A stretch of DNA of 64,000 bases from positions 62,001 through 126,000 of the forward strand of contig PLDC01000022.1 of NCBI GenBank assembly GCA_003134995.1. Reading direction: 5' to 3'. Source of the stretch: Acidobacteriaceae bacterium (GTDB taxonomy: Bacteria; Acidobacteriota; Terriglobia; Terriglobales; Acidobacteriaceae). This document shows, piece by piece, positions 40,248 to 49,082 of this stretch. How positions within the stretch are numbered: the stretch's first letter is position 1; the number at the start of each line of letters is the position of its first letter. The notes beneath the pieces are model-generated. The model was given only the letters and a program-made list of their open reading frames with translations. It was not told the origin of the DNA and searched no databases. A program made the translations under genes and the position numbers.

Positions 40248-41653
40248 AGGAAACCGCCAAGATTCTCCTGGTGGATGACGAACCAGCCATGCTCCGCTAC
40301 ATTCGGACTCTGCTGGAGGTCGACGACTACAAAGTGGAGACCGCGTCCACCGGCGAAGAGGCTTTGCAACGCATAGACAAAGGCATGGAGCCGGATCTGG
40401 TTCTGCTTGACGTGCTCATGCCCGGAATCGACGGGCTGGAAACCCTGGAACAACTTCGGCAGAAGCGGCCCGGAGTAAAGGTCGTAATGCTTTCCTGCGT
40501 CAACGACACGAAGAAAGTTGTGCAGGCGATGCGCCTCGGCGCGCACGACTACCTCACCAAACCATTTCAGAAGGCGGAACTCGACGCAGTAATCGATCAG
40601 TGCATCGGTGAGGGCAAAGCGGTCGTCGGCGGAGACGCTGAAGACGTCGGCGACGACATATTCTTCATTGCCGCGAGCCCGGCCATGCGGAAGATTCGTT
40701 CGCAAGCCGCTCTGGTGGCCAAGGTCGATATTCCGGTATTGCTGCTCGGCGAGAGCGGAACCGGCAAAGAAGTTCTGGCACGCCTGATTCACAAGCTCTC
40801 AACGCGCGCTCACCGCACGTTCATGAAGGTGAATTGCGCGGCCGTTCCCGCTGACTTGCTGGAGAGCGAGTTGTTTGGCTACGAGCCCGGAGCCTTCACC
40901 GGGGCAACGCACGCCAAGCCTGGCAAATTCGAGCTGTGCAACAAAGGCACATTCCTGCTCGATGAAATCGGCGAAATGCCTCCGCAACTGCAGGCCAAGC
41001 TGCTCCACGTGCTGCAGGACCAAAGTTTCTCGCGTCTGGGCAGCCGCAATGTCATCAAGGTGGACGTACGCATCCTCGCGGCCACCAACATCGATATTCC
41101 TGAGGCACTGGCTGCTAAGCGCTTGCGCGAAGATCTGTACTATCGCCTGAACGCGTTCACCTTGCAACTGCCGCCGCTGCGCGAGCGCAAGGAAGAAATT
41201 CCGATCCTGCTGAAGCATTTCATGACGCGCATGGCCGAACGCTACGCGCGTCCGCAGCTTCCACTTTCTCCCGCGCTGCTTGAGGCTTGCCAGGCACACT
41301 CATGGCCGGGCAATCTGCGGGAGCTGAACAATTTTCTGAAGCGCTATTTAATCCTGGGCGATGAGAGTCTGGCTGCGGCCGAACTGCAGCCCCGTCCCGA
41401 TGGCAACGGCGGCAGCGCGCGCGGAGATTCCGCGAAAAGCGGAGACGCTGGCGGAGGTTTAAAATCGCTGGCCCGCAGCGCCAAAGACGAAGCCGAAGGC
41501 GAAGCCATCCGGCAAGCCCTCGAGCAAACCAACTGGAATCGCAAACGCGCAGCGGAACTTCTGCAAATCAGCTACAAAGCGCTACTCTACAAAATCCGCC
41601 AATACGGAATCGCCGAAGCCAAGAGCCACCACAAGCTTTCCGCCGGAGCCTAG
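40244..41653 (+). CDS. NtrC-family sigma-54 response regulator
   Basis: 469 residues. Receiver domain: ILLVDDEPAMLRYIRTLLEV, phospho-Asp in LVLLDVLMPGIDGLE, KPF at the end. AAA+ domain: LGESGTGKEVLARLIHKLS, GYEPGAFTGATHAKPGKFE, GTFLLDEIGEMPPQLQAKLL, RLREDLYYRLNAF, SWPGNLRELNNFLKRYLILG. A Fis HTH ends it (TNWNRKRAAELLQISYKALL, YKIRQYGIAEAK). Partner of the upstream kinase. Its HTH resembles that of the activator at 37262, so the two may bind related sites; target genes are not shown. Confidence 0.94.
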   Translation: MKETAKILLVDDEPAMLRYIRTLLEVDDYKVETASTGEEALQRIDKGMEPDLVLLDVLMPGIDGLETLEQLRQKRPGVKVVMLSCVNDTKKVVQAMRLGAHDYLTKPFQKAELDAVIDQCIGEGKAVVGGDAEDVGDDIFFIAASPAMRKIRSQAALVAKVDIPVLLLGESGTGKEVLARLIHKLSTRAHRTFMKVNCAAVPADLLESELFGYEPGAFTGATHAKPGKFELCNKGTFLLDEIGEMPPQLQAKLLHVLQDQSFSRLGSRNVIKVDVRILAATNIDIPEALAAKRLREDLYYRLNAFTLQLPPLRERKEEIPILLKHFMTRMAERYARPQLPLSPALLEACQAHSWPGNLRELNNFLKRYLILGDESLAAAELQPRPDGNGGSARGDSAKSGDAGGGLKSLARSAKDEAEGEAIRQALEQTNWNRKRAAELLQISYKALLYKIRQYGIAEAKSHHKLSAGA

Positions 41654-41654
41654 A

Positions 41655-41726
41655 AGAAAAAACGGCGTCCGGCGTCCGCTTTCCGGGAATCAGAAAACCC
41701 GAAGCCCGAAAGCCGAAGCCCGCCCT
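41655..41726. repeat. GGCGTCC / CGAAGCCCGAAAGC array
   Basis: ACGGCGTCCGGCGTCCGC followed by CCCGAAGCCCGAAAGCCGAA and GCCCGCCC fills the gap between the convergent response regulator and SBBP genes. Confidence 0.55.
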
Positions 41727-44700
41727 TACGGTGTAACCGTCAGCTGAAACGGCACCGTGAAGCTGAACGAGCCCGAGGTCGCCGTAACCGTCATCGGATA
41801 AACGCCCGATGGAGTTCCACTCACCGGTACCGGCGTCTTGGTGCTACTGCAAGCGGGCTGCAGCAGAATCAGCGCAAAGAACAGCGAGAGCATCAACAGG
41901 CCCAGCAGTCGAGCTTTCTTTCCTTTTCCGCCTACTCGCCATCCCAGCAAAGTCATGCCCGGAACCATCAGCCAGAGCGCGTAAAACGAGCGCCGCCATC
42001 CCGCTGAGGAGGCCGTCGATACGGGCTGCGCGGTCGTGGTCAGCCGCAGGGTGGTCGATTGCGCGCCGTTCGCCAAATTGATCGAGCTTGGCGTGAAGTT
42101 GCAAGTCGCCCCCGAAGGCGGAGAGCTGCAACTGAACGAAACATTGGCCTGTGTAAACCCGCTGGCCGGGCTCACCGTCACGCCATAGGTGGCGATCTGA
42201 CCCGCGGGGATGTTCTGAGCCGGCGGCGAAATGAACAGCTTGTAGCCCGCTGCCGTAAAAGTAGCAGTCGCTACGTTGCCGACGCTTGTATTGCTTAGGT
42301 TCGCCGATACCGTGGCATTCACCGAATACACCCCGCCCTGGTTCGGAACCACAGTGAAGACGACTAATGAGGTGGCACCGGCTTGCAGCGTTTGGATCTG
42401 GCAAGTCACCGAATTTTGGGCGGGCGCACCGCACGTTCCCGAACCCGCAGTTCCGCTGACGAAAGTCGCCTGCGAGTTGTCGACTGTGCCGGTTACGGTG
42501 ACAAAGGTCGCAGGGTCTGGCCCCTCGTTGGCCACGGTAAAGGTTGTAATGACCTGGTTGCCAGCGCCCACAATTCCCACTGGGGATATGACCGGCGGCA
42601 CGCAGTTGATGCACAAATCAGTTGCCGGGCCAAGTTTTGCCGCAAACGCGTTGCGCGCACCCTTGAGCTGGTTCTGCACCGGATTGAACGTAGTGAAGGT
42701 ACTCGAAGTAGTATCGCCGACAAAGTAGCTATTCAGGTTGCTATCGACCGCGATGCCCGTACCGCGATCCGTGCCTCCCGCTCCAGTTGCTGGTTCGCAA
42801 CAATAAGTAACGTAGGAGCCAACTCCGTTCTGGCCCGTGACCGTCGTCGTATCGATTTGCGCAAAGAAGGCGTTCTGCGGGCCAAGTAGCGCGCTCTGGA
42901 TGGGGGAGGCTGTGACCGGGAAGTTAGTCGAACTGGTCGCCCCGGTGACGACTACATCGGCGAGCGAAGAGTTCGTCGCATCCAGCACTGCGATCGCCGA
43001 CCCGCTATCGTTCCCCGATCCGCCCAGATAAGTAAAATACGTAAGCTGAACAAAATTTGGAGTGCCGCCGGCGGCGAGTGTAGGGTTGGTCATTCGCGCC
43101 ACATACGCGTCAGTGTTAGAAGTTGTGGTGGGGCAGCTCGCCGTCGTCGCAGCCACCACTCCCGGGCTATTCAGGCAATCTTGATAGGCTGCCGTACTGG
43201 TAGGCAAAACGAAATCCGGAGAATTGGTTGATCCTGTGAGGTAAATATTGGCAGCGCCGGAATCAATCGCGATGCCAGCGGCTGAATCGTTGCCCATACC
43301 TCCGAGGTAGGTCGAGAACAGCAGCTGCGTGGCACCGGTCTGAACCGCATTGGGATTGATCTTGGCCACGAAAGCATCAGTCGGGTACGTTGTACCGAGA
43401 TTCGTGTTCGAACACTGCACCACGACCGGCAGAACGGTCGGCGGGGAAGTATCCAGGCAAGGCTGATAGGCGTTGAGGATGGGAAAATCCGATGTCCCAT
43501 TCCCGTTGCCGTACGCGCCCGAGCCGCTGTTGTAGAAATTCGTGGTGCCATCAAAATAAATGTTGCCGATCGCGTCAACCGCAACGCCACCACCCACGTT
43601 GCAAGACGCTGGCGGAGTACACGTTACAGGCGGCACAGGAGTCGTCCCGCCAAAGTACGTCGAATAGGTAATGCCGCCTGTACTGGAGATGTGGGTATTC
43701 AGCTCGGTGACGAAGAACTGCAGGCTGCCCGGGATTTTTGATGAGGTTTGGTATGCGTCATTGCTTGCGGGAAAAGCGTCTGTGCCAGCCGGCGTGTCGT
43801 CAGAGGTAGTGGTGCCAGTAACGAAAGCATCCCCATTGAGGTCGATCGTCATCCCGCTGGCCTGGTCGTTGCCGTTGCCGGAGAGATAAGAAGAATAACT
43901 GAGAGCCGATCCACCGGGGTTGAGTTCGCTGACGAACACCGAAGTGCACGTAACGGAGGCGCACTGCGTGCTCTTGGCCTCAGGCGCGGATTGATAGTAT
44001 TCGCCGGTGGTTGGGAAATCTGGAGAGGTCGTGTTGCCTGCGATGAACGCATCGCCCTGACCGTCGACGCTTATGCCGATGCTGCTATCGGATCCACTGC
44101 CACCGATGAAGGTTTCATACACAACCGTGGACGTGGAAGGATTAATCTCGGCGACGAAAATATGGCTGGGGCCGGCCGGGGTGATCGTCAGCGTCGTCGG
44201 AATCGAAGTCCACGCAGCATCAGGAAAGGAGCTTTGCGGCGATGTAGTCGTACCCACAATGTATATATTCCCGTTGCCATTGACTGACACCGAAGGCGAG
44301 GTTTCCGTACCACTGCCGCCGAAGTAAGTAGAGAAATCGAGCACAGGATCGATAATCAGTTCGCGGCTGCGATCGTAGGAGCCGATTTCGAATGCGACGC
44401 GGTTGCCGGCGCGCAGAACGAATCGTCCTGCAACCGGCGTTTGCCGGTCACCATCGCGCTGATAAATGTGCGGAGCCTGCAGGCGCAACCCGCCATCGTC
44501 CTCACCAGTGAGAATCAGGTCGCCGCCGCTCAGCTTCAGCTTGTCAGCGCCCTCAAACTGCAATTCGGCCAGCGACGGATCGGCGCCCGGAGCAACCTTG
44601 AAGTCATATTCCAGCCGTCCCTCTTTGCCGTAAAAAACCAGATCGATTCCAGGATAGACACTCTGATAGCGAACTCCGGCAAACTGCGGAACGCCGGTAT

Positions 44701-45292
44701 GCCAGCGCTGCGGGTCATTTCCAAAAATGTAATTGCTCTTGCCTGGCAGCGGATTGGTTCCGGAAGTCGCCGCAGCGGAATTCGCTCCAACCAGTTTCAT
44801 GCGCACATATTGTTGGTCAGGCGCCGAGCGGGCCGTCTGCATCGTGAGCACGGCGCTAGTCTCATCGAGAAAAAGGCTGTATCCCGTGCCGCGCGCGAGA
44901 AATTTCACCCGTGAATCGGCCTGGCCCTGATTGGCTTCGAAGATCAGAGGCAACTGCCCGAGAATCGAGCGCGCGTCCGGCTGCGAAAGCCGCGCCTTCG
45001 CCTGCAACGGAGTCAGCCGCGAAGACGAAGACTTCGATGGCAAAGAAGATCTCGAGGCGCTCAGTGTCGAAGCGGCAGAAAGCTGATCCACGGACTTCAG
45101 CGCCGCGCGGCAGAAACCCGAGCCCAGCAGCGCCGAGCCCGCCAGCAACAGCACCAGCATCGCTCCGAGAGCGCGCATCCGCGCCCCGCTGCTTCCGGAA
45201 CCCTCTAAGCTTTTTTCCGCGCTTCGTCTCTTCACGCTCTGCCTTTCCGCATCTCGTCCCAATCTTCCTGCCAACCAACGGCCATTGCCCAT
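41726..45292 (-). CDS. Giant secreted SBBP/beta-propeller protein with DUF11-type domain
   Basis: 1188 residues from ATG 45292, behind GGAGG (GTG 45373 is possible). A signal-like helix (MRALGAMLVLLLAGSALLGS) is at about residue 39. Residues 120-340 form an N-terminal module (LIFEANQGQADSRVKFLARG, GIDLVFYGKEGRLEYDFKVA). Next are about ten SBBP repeats (STYFGGSGTETSPSVSVNGN, FIGGSGSDSSIGISVDGQGD, DAFVTGTTTS). A DUF11-like segment follows (NQVITTFTVANEGPDPATFV), then an Ig-like domain and a C-terminal helix (LLGLLMLSLFFALILLQPAC) near a basic stretch. Probably a surface-anchored adhesin-like protein; function unknown. Confidence 0.85.
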   Translation of the reverse strand: MGNGRWLAGRLGRDAERQSVKRRSAEKSLEGSGSSGARMRALGAMLVLLLAGSALLGSGFCRAALKSVDQLSAASTLSASRSSLPSKSSSSRLTPLQAKARLSQPDARSILGQLPLIFEANQGQADSRVKFLARGTGYSLFLDETSAVLTMQTARSAPDQQYVRMKLVGANSAAATSGTNPLPGKSNYIFGNDPQRWHTGVPQFAGVRYQSVYPGIDLVFYGKEGRLEYDFKVAPGADPSLAELQFEGADKLKLSGGDLILTGEDDGGLRLQAPHIYQRDGDRQTPVAGRFVLRAGNRVAFEIGSYDRSRELIIDPVLDFSTYFGGSGTETSPSVSVNGNGNIYIVGTTTSPQSSFPDAAWTSIPTTLTITPAGPSHIFVAEINPSTSTVVYETFIGGSGSDSSIGISVDGQGDAFIAGNTTSPDFPTTGEYYQSAPEAKSTQCASVTCTSVFVSELNPGGSALSYSSYLSGNGNDQASGMTIDLNGDAFVTGTTTSDDTPAGTDAFPASNDAYQTSSKIPGSLQFFVTELNTHISSTGGITYSTYFGGTTPVPPVTCTPPASCNVGGGVAVDAIGNIYFDGTTNFYNSGSGAYGNGNGTSDFPILNAYQPCLDTSPPTVLPVVVQCSNTNLGTTYPTDAFVAKINPNAVQTGATQLLFSTYLGGMGNDSAAGIAIDSGAANIYLTGSTNSPDFVLPTSTAAYQDCLNSPGVVAATTASCPTTTSNTDAYVARMTNPTLAAGGTPNFVQLTYFTYLGGSGNDSGSAIAVLDATNSSLADVVVTGATSSTNFPVTASPIQSALLGPQNAFFAQIDTTTVTGQNGVGSYVTYCCEPATGAGGTDRGTGIAVDSNLNSYFVGDTTSSTFTTFNPVQNQLKGARNAFAAKLGPATDLCINCVPPVISPVGIVGAGNQVITTFTVANEGPDPATFVTVTGTVDNSQATFVSGTAGSGTCGAPAQNSVTCQIQTLQAGATSLVVFTVVPNQGGVYSVNATVSANLSNTSVGNVATATFTAAGYKLFISPPAQNIPAGQIATYGVTVSPASGFTQANVSFSCSSPPSGATCNFTPSSINLANGAQSTTLRLTTTAQPVSTASSAGWRRSFYALWLMVPGMTLLGWRVGGKGKKARLLGLLMLSLFFALILLQPACSSTKTPVPVSGTPSGVYPMTVTATSGSFSFTVPFQLTVTP

Positions 45293-45852
45293 TACGCTTT
45301 TCCTCCGATACAACCCAATCGCTTTTAACCCGCTAATTATGGAGAGAGTAGAACGGCGCGAGTCAGTACTCACCCTGCGCCGGACGAAACCGCCCGCTGC
45401 TGACGTGCATTAGGAACTGGCGGAAAACAATTAACTACTTAAACATCTGGCGGATAGCCAAGTCAAGCGAGCCTCTGCCGTCACGCACGCACCCGCATTT
45501 GTCAGATGCGTTGGCGGACGAAGAAAGATGCCGAAGCATGGCACGAAAGTGGGATGAAACGAATTGCGAACCGCCTCGCAGCCCCGCTTCAGCATTTACC
45601 GAATCAGTTCCCGGAGCCTTTTTGCTCTTGCAAACCGCTGGCAATTCGATACAGTTGAAAGAATCAGGGCCGCTGGGGGCAGCGGATTCCTGGTCCCCCC
45701 AGCGTGAATTGATTCTGTACCTGCCCTGATTGAATCTTCGACGATTGAATTTTAGACGACTGAATTTTCAATAATTTGATTTTTGGGGTTGAGTCTTCGA
45801 CGATCGGATCCTCGACGATCAATCTTTGTTAAGCAGCATTTCGTTAAGCAGA
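45293..45852. other. 560-bp gene-free stretch with 15-bp degenerate tandem repeat
   Basis: No convincing gene: short frames on both strands (45435-45644 minus, 45499-45729 plus) lack a ribosome site and family features. From 45731 to about 45825 there are six to seven imperfect 15-bp units (TGAATCTTCGACGAT, TGAATTTTAGACGAC, TGAATTTTCAATAAT, then TGAGTCTTCGACGAT, CGGATCCTCGACGAT). A short TTAAGCAG-type duplication (45829-45852) abuts the next gene. Confidence 0.6.
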
Positions 45853-46293
45853 ATGTTTTCGGAACATACACACGCGATGCAACCAGAGCCCCATGAGCGG
45901 CGGATGATGCGGCGCTTCGATATGCGCCTTCCGGCGATAGTTCGCCTGAATCCAGTAGCGGCTAGTCCGAATAGCAATGAAGGTCAGAACAACGAAGTCC
46001 AGAATAGCGAATTCCACACCGAAACCCAGAACGTAAGCGCCCGCGGAGTTTTTTTCTACCTCGACAAGCCGCTTCCGGCAGGCACGCCGTGCGAAGTCAC
46101 GCTTACTTTTCCACCCCACATCACGCTCACCGACGCAGTGCGTGTACGCTTCACGGCGCGCGTAATCCGCGTAGAATCCCCATTGCCCTCGCAGCGCATC
46201 GGCACCGCCGCCATGATCGAGGACTACGAATTCCTCCGCTCCGGCGGCAGCCCCGATTTCTTCAGCGCCCTGCAACGCGAAGCGGAGAACTGA
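45853..46293 (+). CDS. PilZ-domain protein
   Basis: 146 residues from ATG 45853. PilZ motifs are RRMMRRFDMRLPAIVRLNPV (RxxxR) and TQNVSARGVFFYLDKPL (NxSxxG). The loop between them holds an unusual Asn/Glu/Ser insert (SPNSNEGQNNEVQNSEFH) of about 25 residues. The rest follows the PilZ strand pattern (VRVRFTARVIRVESPLPSQR, IGTAAMIEDYEFL). It is the third PilZ protein in the region. Confidence 0.8.
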   Translation: MFSEHTHAMQPEPHERRMMRRFDMRLPAIVRLNPVAASPNSNEGQNNEVQNSEFHTETQNVSARGVFFYLDKPLPAGTPCEVTLTFPPHITLTDAVRVRFTARVIRVESPLPSQRIGTAAMIEDYEFLRSGGSPDFFSALQREAEN

Positions 46294-46296
46294 GCC

Positions 46297-46440
46297 GGCC
46301 TCCGGCGCTCGGCTTCCGGCGCTCACACTCGCGTTGTCATCCCGAGCGAAGCGAGGGATCCTGGTTTTTGCCCGCGCTACGCGTGTCGCCGCCACAAGCC
46401 AACACCAAGATCCCTCGGTTCGCTCGGGACGACAAGCGTC
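46297..46440. repeat. Composite repeat: GGCTTCCGGCGCTC array and paired CATCCCGAGCGAAGCGAGG elements
   Basis: CCGGCCTCCGGCGCTCGGCT and TCCGGCGCTC are followed by TTGTCATCCCGAGCGAAGCG with AGGGATCCTGG (46334-46364) and, inverted, CAAGATCCCTCGGTTCGCTC with GGGACGACAA (46409-46437). The inverted pair encloses about 45 bp, which could form a large cruciform between the PilZ and ccmD genes. Confidence 0.65.
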
Positions 46441-46471
46441 TCTCAGGCTGGAGCCCGAGAGCGGACGTGCG

Positions 46472-46612
46472 TCACTTCCCCTTGCCCAAATCCTTCATCT
46501 GTTTTCGCACCCGGCTATAACGCCGAACCAAGCTTCCAATATAGAGCGCATGAATCAACCACGTAACCGTGTACGCAGCGTAAAGAAATTTGATGGAACC
46601 TGCTGAATTCAT
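46472..46612 (-). CDS. ccmD: CcmD-like small heme-exporter subunit
   Basis: 46 residues: MNSAGSIKFLYAAYTVTWLI, HALYIGSLVRRYSRVRKQMK, DLGKGK. This is one membrane helix followed by a basic cytoplasmic tail, the CcmD layout (aromatic-rich helix, R-x-x-x-V/L-x-K-x-M/L). Its start overlaps the ccmC stop (ATGA). CcmD is needed to release holo-CcmE from CcmC. Too small for most gene callers, but position and features agree well. Confidence 0.85.
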   Translation of the reverse strand: MNSAGSIKFLYAAYTVTWLIHALYIGSLVRRYSRVRKQMKDLGKGK

Positions 46613-47526
46613 CGTGACCCTCCGCCGAGAGGAACTTTAGCCGAACTCTGCACAACTGGACTGCCATGCTCTTCCAACGATTCCAGCGCCTCCGCTTCTT
46701 CCACTTCACGCCGCAACTTCTCCAGCCGGAATCGCGACCAGCACACTAGAAACCCGAAGCACAGAAAAGCCATCCAGTTCAGCAGAAGAACATGCAGCAT
46801 CCGCAAATCCATCGAGCCACCGCCACCGATCACCGGCTGAGGATGCTGCGTCCGAAAAAACCAGATCGAAAAATAAACCAGCGGAACATCGAGCGCTCCA
46901 AAAACTGCCAACACCGCAGCCAGCTTCTGCGTCTGCGCGCTGTCGGAGAACCGCCGCAGCACCAGATAGCTCACATAAATCAGCCACAACACCAGCGTCG
47001 AAGTGAGCCGTATATCTCCCGGCGCCCACCAGATGCCCCACACCGGCCGCGCCCAGATCGGCCCGGTAATCAGAACGATGGTGCAGAAAACCACGCCCAC
47101 CTCGGCACAGGTCACGGCGAGCACGTCAACATCCTGCCCTCGGAACAGCTTTCCAACCACGAAATACAGCGCCGGAATCATCAAAGCCGTAGTCGCTGCC
47201 GAACTTGGATACATTCCAATCGTCTGCAACCAATCTCGCACTTGCGGAATGTAAGGAATGATGACGCCCACGATCCCGACCGCAATCGCAATCCACTTCG
47301 CGGCGCGTTGCGTCGAAGGTTTCGCATCGGCAAGATAATGCACCGAAGCTACGAAGTTGATAAAGAACAGCAGAAAGGCCGTCCACGCCGAAGGCACGTG
47401 ATAGAAAATGATGCGGTAAACATCGCCCTGCAAGGCATCCGTGGGCGCGACGAACATCGCCTGGTAAAAAGTGTAGGCCAGAAAAAGCGCCGTCAGCACC
47501 GCCAGGATGGGAAACGCTTTTTTCAT
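46609..47526 (-). CDS. ccmC: Cytochrome c biogenesis heme-handling protein CcmC
   Basis: 305 residues from ATG 47526 (MKKAFPILAVLTALFLAYTF). Six membrane helices, the Trp-rich heme motif WGIWWAPGDIRLTSTLVLWL and flanking histidines (IIFYHVPSAW, SMDLRMLHVLLLNW). CcmC loads heme onto CcmE in the periplasm. It has a longer than usual C-terminal acidic tail (EEAEALESLEEHGSPVVQSS). It is preceded by ccmB and followed by ccmD. Confidence 0.94.
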   Translation of the reverse strand: MKKAFPILAVLTALFLAYTFYQAMFVAPTDALQGDVYRIIFYHVPSAWTAFLLFFINFVASVHYLADAKPSTQRAAKWIAIAVGIVGVIIPYIPQVRDWLQTIGMYPSSAATTALMIPALYFVVGKLFRGQDVDVLAVTCAEVGVVFCTIVLITGPIWARPVWGIWWAPGDIRLTSTLVLWLIYVSYLVLRRFSDSAQTQKLAAVLAVFGALDVPLVYFSIWFFRTQHPQPVIGGGGSMDLRMLHVLLLNWMAFLCFGFLVCWSRFRLEKLRREVEEAEALESLEEHGSPVVQSSAKVPLGGGSR

Positions 47527-47566
47527 TGATTCGCCTAACTCAGCGGTTAACTCAGAGGCCCTAAGT

Positions 47567-48244
47567 TCATTCCGCTTGCAGCACCGTGTCGAACAGCCCG
47601 ACACAAGCTGTAGTAAACACTACATCATAAGTGACAAGCAATATGATGTAGAAGTGCGCCGAATCCTCTCCCGTAAGAATGCTGGTGGTGGCAGCAACCA
47701 TTGCGATCACCGCGGGAATCGACACCGGGAACAGCAGCAAAGGCAGCATCAGCTCGCGGCTGCGCGTGCGCAAAGACATCGCCGCAAAAAAAGTCCCATT
47801 CACCACCAGCGCCCACGTTCCCAGCAACGCCACCGGAACCAACTGCCACGCCGGACCCAATACGCGCAAGTTATAGAAGATCACAAACAACGGCGCCATC
47901 AGCGCTTCCAGCAGGCTCACCAAAAGAAAGTTTCCCAGCGCCTTGGCCACAAACAACGCGGTCCCCGGCGCTGGAGACACGCGGTAGCCATCGAGCACCT
48001 GATTCCGCAGCTCCCGCGCCCAGGTCTGGTTCAGTGCAACCACCGAGGCAAACAAAAACGCTATCCAAACTAAGCCGCCAACAATATGCCGCGATTCTTC
48101 CGCCAGAGGATCGAACGAAAAAACGAAAATCACCACCACCAACAGAGAGAAAAACAGCATGGCATTCAGCGCATCTTTCGAACGCCACTCCAGCCGGATA
48201 TCTTTCGCCAAAGTCGCAAGCGTGATCGACCAGAACGATCTCAT
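47567..48244 (-). CDS. ccmB: Heme exporter membrane subunit CcmB
   Basis: 225 residues with six hydrophobic helices. The N-terminus is FWSITLATLAKDIRLEWRSK (typical CcmB KDL-R motif region), then DALNAMLFFSLLVVVIFVFS, GLVWIAFLFASVVALNQTWA, and the late motif LMLPLLLFPVSIPAVIAMVA. It forms the ABC transporter CcmAB that drives release of heme-CcmE. Start overlaps the ccmA stop by 4 nt. Confidence 0.93.
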   Translation of the reverse strand: MRSFWSITLATLAKDIRLEWRSKDALNAMLFFSLLVVVIFVFSFDPLAEESRHIVGGLVWIAFLFASVVALNQTWARELRNQVLDGYRVSPAPGTALFVAKALGNFLLVSLLEALMAPLFVIFYNLRVLGPAWQLVPVALLGTWALVVNGTFFAAMSLRTRSRELMLPLLLFPVSIPAVIAMVAATTSILTGEDSAHFYIILLVTYDVVFTTACVGLFDTVLQAE

Positions 48245-48939
48245 CGTTCCTCCGCTCGCGCCGCGTCTCGCGCGAGATGAGGAGTGCGGTCAACGATCCG
48301 CCCGGCCTGCATCCACACAAACTCATCAGCCACGCCATCCAGCAGCGCCGCCTGATGCGTGACCACAAAAATAGTCTTGCCCGCATCGCGCATGCCCTTG
48401 AGCAAGCCCACCATCTCCTGCGCGGATTGCACATCGACGTTCGAGAACGGCTCATCCAGCAACAGAATCCGCGGATCGTGCAATAGGGCCCGCGCCAAAG
48501 ACATTCTCTGCCGCATGCCTTGCGAATACTTTCCCACCGGCCGCGACAATTCCGGGTCAAGCCCCACCGAGCGGATCACCCATTCACAGCGTTCGTCGCC
48601 GGCAATGTCATAGAGGCGCGCGAAGTAGCGCAGGTTCTCCATGCCGCTCATCTCGTCGTAAAGCAGCGACGGATGCGCCATATATCCAAGTTCGCGACAC
48701 GCCTCGTGCGGAGTCTTACCCTGGATGAAAATCTCGCCGCGCGTGGGCTGCGCCAACCCTGCCAGCGCGCGCATGAGAGTCGTCTTCCCCGCCCCATTTT
48801 CGCCAAGGATGACGTAGAACTTGCCCGACTCAAACTCCGCCGTCACCCCGCGCAACGCGGCGAACCGCCCAAACTGTTTGATCACGTTGTCGAGCTTAAT
48901 AATGGGCGCGCCGGGAACCGTCGCTGCCGGAGTCGTCAC
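48241..48939 (-). CDS. ccmA: Heme exporter ATP-binding subunit CcmA
   Basis: 232 residues: Walker A LGENGAGKTTLMRALAGL, signature YSQGMRQRMSLARALLHD, Walker B RILLLDEPFSNVD, and H-loop VVTHQAALLD. Context with ccmBCD fixes the specific role in cytochrome c maturation. It is the first gene of the ccmABCD run. Confidence 0.93.
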   Translation of the reverse strand: MTTPAATVPGAPIIKLDNVIKQFGRFAALRGVTAEFESGKFYVILGENGAGKTTLMRALAGLAQPTRGEIFIQGKTPHEACRELGYMAHPSLLYDEMSGMENLRYFARLYDIAGDERCEWVIRSVGLDPELSRPVGKYSQGMRQRMSLARALLHDPRILLLDEPFSNVDVQSAQEMVGLLKGMRDAGKTIFVVTHQAALLDGVADEFVWMQAGRIVDRTPHLARDAARAEER

Positions 48940-49039
48940 AGCGCGTGCTCGAAAAGAATTTGTATTCCAGCAGCAGCCACAGCAAAGAATCTAAGGATTT
49001 TCTTGAGTTTTTGCAAAGGCAGGAGTCGCAGAAGTTAAC

Positions 49040-49067
49040 GCGAAGGCCGCCGCAAAGCGGCCTTCGC
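49040..49067. terminator. Perfect 11-bp GC hairpin after beta-helix gene
   Basis: GCGAAGGCCGC (49040-49050), loop CGCAAA, GCGGCCTTCGC (49057-49067), 16 nt beyond the stop of the minus-strand beta-helix gene. No U-tract follows, so it is terminator-like rather than a canonical intrinsic terminator. Confidence 0.6.
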
Positions 49068-49082
49068 CCGAACCACAACTGA

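Noticed and set aside
45435-45729. Two overlapping small frames (minus 45435-45644, plus 45499-45729)
   Set aside because: They are mutually exclusive, with no motif and no convincing start signal for either.
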